Source: a virus. From it: 33,999 bases of DNA. The first letter of the stretch is position 1, and each line of letters opens with the position of its first letter. Below, piece by piece: positions 22,762 to 29,255 of the stretch. The notes beneath the pieces were generated by a model. That model had not been told where the DNA came from. It made no database searches and was given only the letters and a program-made list of their open reading frames with translations. The position numbers and the translations under genes were made by a program. The stretch covers positions 1-33,999 of IMG/VR virus record IMGVR_UViG_3300024520_000289; one strand, given 5' to 3'.

Positions 22762-23510
22762 ACCATCTCTCCCTTCTTCCAGTCCCAGTCGCCATGGCGA
22801 CAGATCCGCGCCATCCTCGCGTTGAGGATCGCCTGCTCTTCCGCATCCACGTCACCCTTCCACTTCGCCTTCGAGTACTCCTTGTTGAACGCCCCCATGG
22901 CTGCTGCCCACATAGCACCCGCGTCACCCTTCAGTGGGTCGAGGAGCTTCGCGGCACCGACTGGACCGACGCCAGGGCAGCCTGGGTAACCGTCCGTCAC
23001 ATCTCCCATCAAGGTCTGCAACATGTGCCAGTGGTCGGCGTCGTCCACAGTCACCGTCTGGACCTCAGTCATCTTGTCCGGGTTGAAGAGCAACCCAGGA
23101 ACGCCGCGCATGTCCTTGTCGATGGAGACAATGCAGGTGTCCCTGCCGTTGGACATGAGACCCATGAGGTCGTCAGCCTCAAGACCCTCGGTCAACGAGC
23201 ATGTGTAGCTCTCTCTCAGCCTCTCAAGCAGTGCGTTCATCGCGAGCGGCTTCCGTTTCCCCTTGCGATTCAGCTTGTAGTTCGGGTTCTCTTCCTTCCG
23301 CCAGTTCCTCGTCCCCGTGAGGCAGAGGGTCATGTCCGTAGCTTCACCAGGGAAGGTGTCGCGTAGCTCCTCAAGGTCTGACTCAAGCTGCTGCCAACCT
23401 TGGCGTGCGTCAGCGACCAGGGAGTACATGTCGTCACCCCAGTCATGTGAACGCTCGCAGCCGACTGCTGCTCGGTAGACGTAGATGTCCCCGTCAACGA
23501 TTAGGTGCAT
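22737..23510 (-). CDS. 5'-3' exonuclease (T7 gp6-like, FEN family)
   Basis: A 257-residue nuclease (T7 gp6 is 300 aa) that degrades host DNA and removes RNA primers. The FEN-type acidic site is complete: Asp6 and Asp8 in LIVDGD, Glu111, Asp113 and Asp114 in EGLEADDL, Asp131 and Asp133 in SIDKDMRG, and Asp170 and Asp173 in GDVTDGYPG. The helix-hairpin-helix GCPGVGPVGAAKLL (177-190) follows and binds duplex DNA. It starts at 23510, overlapping the end of the LAGLIDADG gene by 10 bases, and its end overlaps the dNMP kinase start. Confidence 0.93.
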   Translation of the reverse strand: MHLIVDGDIYVYRAAVGCERSHDWGDDMYSLVADARQGWQQLESDLEELRDTFPGEATDMTLCLTGTRNWRKEENPNYKLNRKGKRKPLAMNALLERLRESYTCSLTEGLEADDLMGLMSNGRDTCIVSIDKDMRGVPGLLFNPDKMTEVQTVTVDDADHWHMLQTLMGDVTDGYPGCPGVGPVGAAKLLDPLKGDAGAMWAAAMGAFNKEYSKAKWKGDVDAEEQAILNARMARICRHGDWDWKKGEMVWSPPRLR

Positions 23511-23878
23511 GGTCCTGTCTCTCTCCTCTTGATTCGTGAAAGCACTGCAAGGAGCGTCCCTCTTTCACTTGGCCTAACGTGTCGCAACTGAAGCACGATC
23601 TCGCACTGCTCTCGCTTCTCGTGTAGGTACTCTCGCAGTGCGAGCAACGCTGTGACCGCTCCCTCCCCGTACACCTCCCACGCCCAAGCGATGCGCTGCC
23701 CTGGCTTGCGGCGTCCGCTTCGGTAGATGCGCCCACCGAATCTGGCCTGGAGAAGTCCGAGTGCTGGGTAGTAGGTGTTGCTGCACTGGATGCGAGGAGT
23801 GCCTCGGTGAAACCTGAAGCACCCCTCGCCGTCAAGGAAGCCCGCCAAGTACGCCAGGGTCAGTGAGTCTCTGCCCAC
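23501..23878 (-). CDS. LAGLIDADG-type homing endonuclease-like protein
   Basis: A 125-residue protein starting with GTG at 23878 (GGGAAG upstream). The motif LAYLAGFLDGEGCF (8-21) is a clear LAGLIDADG signature, with the catalytic acidic residue at the end of the helix (Asp16 or Glu18). The next segments (IQCSNTYYPALGLLQARFGGRIY, then WEVYGEGAVTALLALREYL) fit the alternating strands and helices of one such domain. With a single motif it would act as a homodimer. It is free-standing, squeezed between DNA polymerase (19-base overlap) and exonuclease (10-base overlap), without a visible intron or intein. Homing endonucleases cut intron- or gene-lacking relatives and spread by repair. Confidence 0.8.
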   Translation of the reverse strand: MGRDSLTLAYLAGFLDGEGCFRFHRGTPRIQCSNTYYPALGLLQARFGGRIYRSGRRKPGQRIAWAWEVYGEGAVTALLALREYLHEKREQCEIVLQLRHVRPSERGTLLAVLSRIKRRETGPCT

Positions 23879-25803
23879 GTCTTCCCGATCTTGTACTCGC
23901 CGTCGAGGGGGCAGCGGAACTTGAAGTCTCTGCCAGCCTTCTTGATCGAGGTGACCATAGTCTCCCCGACATCGTCACCGTACCGCTCACGAGCCTCAAT
24001 CTGGAACTCGTCGTGGACGTGGGCAACGTGGCAGTAACCATGCGCGGTGGTTGAGGATGGGGGGCCGTCCCCTCTAACCAACCCACGCTTCCCTGCAACG
24101 AAGTCGAAGTTGACCGTGGCCTGCTTCATCAACACAGCCTCTGCCCCAGCCAGCAAGTAGTTAAGGACGACGTGGCTCGACGGGATTGGGATGCGCCGCC
24201 CGTCGAGGCCTCGTATTGCTGCGTTCTTCTTCCTCCTCCATCCGACGTACTGCCCTCCGCTGAAGCTCGCGATGTAGTCCTCCTTTGACACGTTGCGGCT
24301 CGACTCCCTGAAGTGTGGGTACGCGACTCGGTTGTTCAGATCCCACATGAGGTCGCCCAGCCCCTGGAGTCGGTTGAACATGTTCGAGATGAGGAGCTTC
24401 CCTGCGTCCGGGTCGCCGTCACCCAAATGGGTTGGCCCAGCACCGAACAAGAATGCGTACATCTTTGTCTTCGCCATTGAGCGCGTGTCCAACCCCATCG
24501 CCTCTTGGTTCTTGGAGTGCGGGTCGCCAGTCGTGACGACGTTGATGTACTCACCCGCGTCGTAGGGGGCGAGGTAGTGAGCAAGGTTCCTAAGCTGGAA
24601 CCCGGCACCGTCTGCGCCGACCAGGACGTTGCCGTCTTCCACGGTGAAGAGCGAGCGGCACTCCAGTCCATACGGGGTGTGGGCTCGACCGCCGCCTGCC
24701 ACACGACACGGCGTGTGACCACATGTGCCGCACACCCCAGGCACCTGGGCCATGTTAGGAGACACATGAGCGCAACGACCGTGTGGTGTGCCAGTGGCAA
24801 TCACACCACCGTGGATGCGACCGTCGCCCTTGACCCTCTTCAGCCAAGCGTTGCGACCTTCTGCCAACATGCCCAGGCGCTTCTGGATCATGAAGTAGTG
24901 AGCGAGGTGCTGGGCTTCAGGGTAGTCGAGAGAGCGCAGTACCTCTTCGTTGACCTGGGGTGAGCCACCCTTGGTCGGGGTGGCGACCCACCCGTACTTC
25001 TCCTTCAGCGCAGCAGCGATCTGCTGGCGTGACCCAGGGTTGAAGTGAACCGTCTTGACCTTACGGATACGCTTCACCTTGGTGAAGTACTCGACCTCCT
25101 TGGGCGGGAACAGCTTAGTGAGTTCCTGTCGGAGTTTGGCCTGCTCTTGGAGCAGAACGCCGAGTAGTCCCTCAGCATTCTTGAGGTCGAAGCGGAACCC
25201 GCTCTTCTCCTGGTGGAACATGATCGCAGCGAAGTCGTGTTCCAGGTGTACCGCCCGTGAGTCCAGGTTGCAGGCCCGCAGGGCGTTGTACAAATGTACG
25301 TTGACCATGACATCTTGAAGGCAGTACTCACCCATGTCTGGTGTGTACTGTGACCAGTCCGTCGTTGAACTGAAGTTGCCCTTAAACTCACCAAGTCGGT
25401 GTCCCCATGCTTCGAGTGAGTGCCTGCCGATCAGTCGAGTCGGCAACGGTGCAGGGGGGACGGCGTCAGCGCCGTGTGTAGCGGCAAGAGCTTTCCATTG
25501 AGCGTGCCTCGCCATGTCCCGCGACTTCACGTCAGAGAAAGCGAGTTGGGCCATGAGCTTGGTGTCGAACAACTCACCATGCAGCTTGATGCCCGTCACC
25601 TTTTCAACCGCAGGCAGATCGAAGCTAAGGATGTTGTGCCCAGAGAGCAACGACGCCTTGCTCAAGTACGCGACACCCTCCGAGATCTCGTCCGGTTCAA
25701 ACAGCTTGATGGCACCGCTGTCTAAGTCGTAGGCAGCGATGCAGTGGATGCGGTCGAGACTGTCCAGAAGACCGTTTGTTTCGATGTCGAATAGAACCCT
25801 CAC
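23860..25803 (-). CDS. DNA polymerase, family A (T7 gp5-like)
   Basis: I start it at GTG 25803, which overlaps the previous stop (GTGA) and follows a GGAGGAG site. This gives 647 residues (T7 gp5 is 704). The 3'-5' exonuclease has Asp6 and Glu8 (FDIETNG), SGHNILSFD, and Tyr160/Asp164. Polymerase motif A is VGADGAGFQLR (Asp398), motif B is R441-x3-K445-x3-Y449-x3-F453, and motif C is HDE (597-599). Three things are odd. The residue equivalent to T7 Glu480 (E. coli Glu710) is Gln403. The usual motif-B tyrosine (T7 Tyr530) is Phe453. A Cys-rich insertion with C358, C361 and C366 sits before motif A. The Tyr449 position (E. coli 762) is Tyr as in T7. Confidence 0.96.
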   Translation of the reverse strand: MRVLFDIETNGLLDSLDRIHCIAAYDLDSGAIKLFEPDEISEGVAYLSKASLLSGHNILSFDLPAVEKVTGIKLHGELFDTKLMAQLAFSDVKSRDMARHAQWKALAATHGADAVPPAPLPTRLIGRHSLEAWGHRLGEFKGNFSSTTDWSQYTPDMGEYCLQDVMVNVHLYNALRACNLDSRAVHLEHDFAAIMFHQEKSGFRFDLKNAEGLLGVLLQEQAKLRQELTKLFPPKEVEYFTKVKRIRKVKTVHFNPGSRQQIAAALKEKYGWVATPTKGGSPQVNEEVLRSLDYPEAQHLAHYFMIQKRLGMLAEGRNAWLKRVKGDGRIHGGVIATGTPHGRCAHVSPNMAQVPGVCGTCGHTPCRVAGGGRAHTPYGLECRSLFTVEDGNVLVGADGAGFQLRNLAHYLAPYDAGEYINVVTTGDPHSKNQEAMGLDTRSMAKTKMYAFLFGAGPTHLGDGDPDAGKLLISNMFNRLQGLGDLMWDLNNRVAYPHFRESSRNVSKEDYIASFSGGQYVGWRRKKNAAIRGLDGRRIPIPSSHVVLNYLLAGAEAVLMKQATVNFDFVAGKRGLVRGDGPPSSTTAHGYCHVAHVHDEFQIEARERYGDDVGETMVTSIKKAGRDFKFRCPLDGEYKIGKTWAETH

Positions 25804-26105
25804 TCCTCCTCCTCTTCCCATGGTTTTCCTCTGAGAACTTTGATGCCCCAGAGGAAGTCCTCAATGACCTCGTCGTCTTCACCGACTTTGATCGCCACCT
25901 TGCGGAACTCAAGAGCGACCCTTGACGCAGCCAACGCCCACAACTCGCACATCGCCGCGTCCGACGCAGGCCACTCAACCGCAGGCAACGCGACCGTTAG
26001 CTCAACTGCGTCCTCTCGGCAGTTGGCGCCTTCGATGGTCACGACACATTCCAGCCCCTGGTTGTTGTTGATGGGCCGTGGATCACGCATGTGTACGGTG
26101 ATCAT
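25800..26105 (-). CDS. Hypothetical 101-aa acidic protein
   Basis: A 101-residue protein whose start overlaps the preceding stop as ATGA and whose stop overlaps the polymerase start as GTGA. The middle (residues 25-85) alternates short strands and helices. The C-terminus is a run of glutamates (WEEEEE) encoded by the same repeat that supplies the GGAGGAG ribosome-binding site of the polymerase, so the acidic tail may simply follow from that site. I recognise no family. Its location between helicase and polymerase suggests a replication accessory role, without direct evidence. Confidence 0.7.
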   Translation of the reverse strand: MITVHMRDPRPINNNQGLECVVTIEGANCREDAVELTVALPAVEWPASDAAMCELWALAASRVALEFRKVAIKVGEDDEVIEDFLWGIKVLRGKPWEEEEE

Positions 26106-26314
26106 GTCTTCGGTAGCCGGTAGGAAGCGAAGGTCTTCCCTTCAACGTCAACCATCTTCGTCTCGACCTCGTACCCCTCTTTGCGAAGCTCGCGGATGCG
26201 AGACGCCAGTCGGGAACAGCCGAACCAGCAGAGAGCATCCATCTGGTTCAGCTTGTGGCCCTTCGAGAGCCACCGAATGATGCGTGCCTTTTGACTCAAT
26301 GGCTTCGGTTTCAA
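26102..26314 (-). CDS. Small winged-helix-like DNA-binding protein (HTH_39-like)
   Basis: About 70 residues. QKARIIRWLSKGHKLNQMDALCWFGCSRLASRIRELRKEGYEVET fits the small phage helix-turn-helix family (HTH_39): a helix, a FGCxRLxxRIxxLRKEG recognition segment and a beta wing (TFASYRL). I prefer the TTG at 26314, with AGGGAG upstream and directly after the helicase stop. Another in-frame TTG lies at 26359, without a good site and inside the helicase gene. The protein probably binds DNA as a regulator or replication accessory. The start of the next gene overlaps its stop (ATGA). Confidence 0.75.
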   Translation of the reverse strand: MKPKPLSQKARIIRWLSKGHKLNQMDALCWFGCSRLASRIRELRKEGYEVETKMVDVEGKTFASYRLPKT

Positions 26315-26315
26315 A

Positions 26316-27965
26316 TCAGAACTCCCTGTTGTTCTCGGTTGCCTTCTGAAACGTGTCAAACCCCATTGGGAGGAACGCCTCCCGAAGTCTCCCGGTGTCG
26401 CGGTCGTATCGATACGCGCACAGCGGACCTGTCCAACCCTTCGGTCGGTTCTTCAAGCAGCGGACCACCGCGAGACAAGGGTCGTCGCCCTGTTGGTCAC
26501 GCTCGATTCCGAGAGCAACCCAGGAAAGGTGCCCGATGCCTCGCGACCCTCGCAGTTGGTTGAGGCGAGTGCGGGCACCCTCCTCGTGCGACTGGTTCTT
26601 GCCTGGGTCTTTCAGGTGCGAGACCAGGAGTAGTCCGATCCGCAGTTCGACGACGATCTTCTTCAGCTTCGTCATCAGGTTGTCGATGATGCGCCTTTCG
26701 TCCCCCTCTGTCTCTTCCGCTATCAGATGTGAGAGGTGGTCGAGTACGACGTAGCGACACCCTCGCGCGACAGCGAGGTATCTGACCTTGCTTACTATCC
26801 AGTCAGGCCCAGTCGAACGGCTGGCGTCCACAACGATGCAGTGGTCGTTAAGCCAACTCAACGCATCTCGGACGCCATCGGCATCAAGCGGTGCTTCAAG
26901 GTCGTGGACCTCACGGTTCAGACGCACGCCTGCCAGACCTAACGCAGTACGCTCTGGCTCTTCCTCCAGTGGGATGTAGCCAACGCACTCGCCTCGGTCC
27001 ATCAGGTCGTATGCCATCTCGCGAACGAACTCGGTCTTGCCGACCCCAGACCCGGCGCACACCGTGACGATCGAAGGGCGTCGGAAGCCCACCAGCTTTT
27101 CCTCCATGAGGTCGAACATGTAAGGAATGCGGGGTACTTCGTCCTGCGCTTCGATCATCTGGATCACGTCGTTGATCGAGAGGATGCCCGGTGGTGAGTA
27201 CGCTTTAGCTTGCCACTGTGCGGTGACGAGCAACGCACCTTCACCTTGAACCAGACACTCGTTCGCGTCCTTGAAGGGGAGGTGTGCGATAGCCGCTTTA
27301 CCTGGGGTGAGAAGCTCCGCGCACTCGACTGCTGCGTCCTGCCCTGGCTTGTCCATGTCGAACATGAACACGACCTTGCCGAAGGACTCGACGAATTCGA
27401 GGTTCGCCGCGATTGCCTTGGCCGCAGCCTTGGCACCGTTGGGGACCGATACTGCGGGGTACTTGTTGTCGCCGCACTCCTGGCTCACGGTAAGGCAGTC
27501 GATCTCCCCTTCTGTTACGAGGAGCATGCGGCCACCTTCACTGAACAGGTGCTGCCCGAACAACGGGAGGCCCTTTGACTCACCCAGTATCGAGAAGTCC
27601 TTGTTCGCGAACCGCACCTTCTGTGCGACGACCGTTCCATTGCGGTAGTAGGGAGCGATCTGTACTGCCTTGCCGTCCAGCTTTCCGATCGCATACCCGT
27701 AGCGCCGACATGTGTCCTCTCTGATAAGGCGTCGGCTTAGCGATTGGATCTGACCGTTGATCAGACCTTTGACGCTCTTTGTTGGTTTGGCTCTCGTCGG
27801 TTCCCCATCGTGCTTGTGCTTGCCGCACGAGTAGCAATGCGAATGTCCGTCAGCGTAGACAGCCACCGCGTCACTGCTCCCGCAGTCGTCGCACGGCTGA
27901 CGGGACGCCACCATCGTTTCCGAGTCACCAGACCCTGCACAAGTTGGGCATCCCGTACTACTCAT
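26316..27965 (-). CDS. DNA primase-helicase (T7 gp4-like)
   Basis: A 549-residue bifunctional protein (T7 gp4A is 566 aa) that unwinds the replication fork and makes RNA primers. The N-terminal zinc-binding domain has Cys25, Cys28, Cys44 and Cys47 (CDDCGSSD and CYSC). An extra CPTC pair at residues 6-9 is upstream. The TOPRIM-type primase core shows TEGEIDC (Glu152, Asp156) and FDMDKPG (Asp203, Asp205). The RecA-like helicase has Walker A AGSGVGKT (304-311), IPLEEEPE and the Walker B YVVLDHLSHL. A basic RGSRGIGHL segment follows. Its start overlaps the preceding stop by ATGA. Confidence 0.96.
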   Translation of the reverse strand: MSSTGCPTCAGSGDSETMVASRQPCDDCGSSDAVAVYADGHSHCYSCGKHKHDGEPTRAKPTKSVKGLINGQIQSLSRRLIREDTCRRYGYAIGKLDGKAVQIAPYYRNGTVVAQKVRFANKDFSILGESKGLPLFGQHLFSEGGRMLLVTEGEIDCLTVSQECGDNKYPAVSVPNGAKAAAKAIAANLEFVESFGKVVFMFDMDKPGQDAAVECAELLTPGKAAIAHLPFKDANECLVQGEGALLVTAQWQAKAYSPPGILSINDVIQMIEAQDEVPRIPYMFDLMEEKLVGFRRPSIVTVCAGSGVGKTEFVREMAYDLMDRGECVGYIPLEEEPERTALGLAGVRLNREVHDLEAPLDADGVRDALSWLNDHCIVVDASRSTGPDWIVSKVRYLAVARGCRYVVLDHLSHLIAEETEGDERRIIDNLMTKLKKIVVELRIGLLLVSHLKDPGKNQSHEEGARTRLNQLRGSRGIGHLSWVALGIERDQQGDDPCLAVVRCLKNRPKGWTGPLCAYRYDRDTGRLREAFLPMGFDTFQKATENNREF

Positions 27966-28222
27966 GCGGTGCCCTTCTTCTTCTTGCGCTTTGACTTAAC
28001 GGCTTCCTGCTCCCGCTTGCGCTTCGACCGCTCGGCATACCCAACGACGTACCCGAATGGGTTGTCACCGACAGCCACGTTCTCCGCGACCCGCCACACC
28101 TCAGCGAACCTGTGGTGCCTGACGTAGCCCTCGGCCCACGCGCCGAGGTCGTCTTCGTTGTCGAACACAGCACGCACCCTGCCACTGTGGATCACAACGT
28201 AGTGGTACTTGACATCCGTCAC
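27962..28222 (-). CDS. Hypothetical 86-aa protein with a basic tail
   Basis: An 86-residue protein starting with GTG at 28222, overlapping the nuclease stop (GTGA), and ending in an ATGA overlap with the helicase. The first 60 residues look like a small alpha/beta domain (YHYVVIHSGRVRAVFDNEDD, then FAEVWRVAENVAVG). The last 25 residues are rich in Lys and Arg (KRKKKKG). Several tightly packed T7-like genomes carry an unassigned small gene here; T7 itself has lysozyme gp3.5 at this point. No amidase motif is visible, so it is not a gp3.5 homologue. A nucleic-acid-binding role is suggested only by the basic tail. Confidence 0.7.
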   Translation of the reverse strand: MTDVKYHYVVIHSGRVRAVFDNEDDLGAWAEGYVRHHRFAEVWRVAENVAVGDNPFGYVVGYAERSKRKREQEAVKSKRKKKKGTA

Positions 28223-28608
28223 CTGAAGTCCTCCTCGTAGACTTCGACGATTCGCGGTCGCCAGACTTCAGCCTTACCGCCGCGAACCTTCTTCACCTTG
28301 CGCCACCCATGAACGAGAATGCGCCCGCCTGACTGGAGCCAGACGAGCGCCTTCGGTTCAGCCTTGATCTTCTTGAGCCGTGCTGAGACGCATGATCCAC
28401 TCGTGACCTGAACAGCAGCAATGCCACCGGAAGGTGAGATCGCTACGAGGTCCGCGAAGTTGTACAAGTCAAGTCTGTTCTGAAGGGTGAACAGTTGTCT
28501 CCCCATCAGTTTGCGACCGACTGCCGCCTTCAGTGTCCAACGCTCTACGACCCAAGGCTCCCAGCCCTCCTTGCGGAGGTACGCCAGGGAGCGAGCGGTC
28601 GGGGTCAG
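28219..28608 (-). CDS. PD-(D/E)XK-like nuclease in the endonuclease I position, probable CTG start
   Basis: From an ATG at 28506 the product is 95 residues, but the same frame upstream codes for 34 more residues that fit the family: TPTARSLAYLRKEGWEPWVVERW. No ATG, GTG or TTG occurs there. A CTG at 28608 overlaps the stop of the ssDNA-binding protein gene as CTGA, with a GGGG stretch upstream, so I call it at CTG, 129 residues. The core DLYNFADLVAI, then GIAAVQVTS, matches phage nuclease-like proteins with a D...QVT variant of the PD-(D/E)XK site. It lies where T7 has Holliday-junction endonuclease I (gp3, 149 aa), so a resolvase or debranching role is likely. The start is less sure than the family. 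Confidence 0.72.
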   Translation of the reverse strand: MTPTARSLAYLRKEGWEPWVVERWTLKAAVGRKLMGRQLFTLQNRLDLYNFADLVAISPSGGIAAVQVTSGSCVSARLKKIKAEPKALVWLQSGGRILVHGWRKVKKVRGGKAEVWRPRIVEVYEEDFR

Positions 28609-29243
28609 AAAGACGCCCCATCGAAGGACGTGTCATCCGAGGTCGCGGTGTCGAACGCGGTCTCGTGAACGTACCCACCGTCGATCGGGGTGAAGCCGTG
28701 GCCTTGCGCGTCGGACGTGTTGATGAACTCCCTGAGTTCGATGATCTGCACGCCCTTCAACCCCAGCTTCACGCCGCATCCCTGTGCGTTGTACCCACGG
28801 CACTCCGAGGACACGAGGACGACGGAGCCGCCACCGATGTTCGGGATTGCATCCCCGACGAGGAGCTTCCCTTCCGAGTCGTACACGTCAGGGCGGAAGT
28901 CGAACGCCTTGCCGTCGCGCTTCCTCGTGACCTGGGCTGGGAGCTTGAACTTGAACAGCATGCGCCCGGTCTCGACCCCAACGTCGTCGGTCTCCGGTTC
29001 CCATGGGCGGTCCTGGCGTGCAGCGGCCTTGGGGTTGAGCTTCTTCTGGTACGCGAGGTTGGCCTCGAAGACCTTTTCGAGTTCGGTGATCATCGGGCTC
29101 GCCGTACCCGTAGGCACAGCAAGGGTGCAGCGGTACTCCATCCCGTCTTCGTTGAAGTTGGAGGTGGGCTCCGAAATGAAGGCCCAGGTGAGTTCGCCCT
29201 GGGGCGTGGTGAAGTGCATGGATGGGGTGTCTTGGTAGTTCAT
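28605..29243 (-). CDS. Single-stranded DNA-binding protein (T7 gp2.5-like)
   Basis: A 212-residue ssDNA-binding protein (T7 gp2.5 is 232 aa) that coats unwound DNA and recruits polymerase and helicase. The beta-rich middle includes TWAFISEPTSNFNEDGMEYRCTL near the N-terminus, the FDFRPDVYDSEGK region, and GGGSVVLVSS, as in marine T7-like homologues. The C-terminus is acidic and ends in phenylalanine (SDDTSFDGASF), like the functionally essential acidic tail with terminal Phe in T7. Start at ATG 29243 after AGGGAGAG. Its stop overlaps the putative CTG start of the nuclease. Confidence 0.88.
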   Translation of the reverse strand: MNYQDTPSMHFTTPQGELTWAFISEPTSNFNEDGMEYRCTLAVPTGTASPMITELEKVFEANLAYQKKLNPKAAARQDRPWEPETDDVGVETGRMLFKFKLPAQVTRKRDGKAFDFRPDVYDSEGKLLVGDAIPNIGGGSVVLVSSECRGYNAQGCGVKLGLKGVQIIELREFINTSDAQGHGFTPIDGGYVHETAFDTATSDDTSFDGASF

Positions 29244-29255
29244 GTGTCTCTCCCT

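Noticed and set aside
23574-23822. Other-frame ORF inside the LAGLIDADG gene
   Set aside because: No motif, and fully contained in a gene with a clear signature.
28469-28678. 69-codon minus-strand frame beginning with ATG GGG CGT across the end of the ssDNA-binding protein gene
   Set aside because: The product is Pro/Arg-rich without features, and the overlapping frame in the same place encodes the N-terminus of the nuclease.
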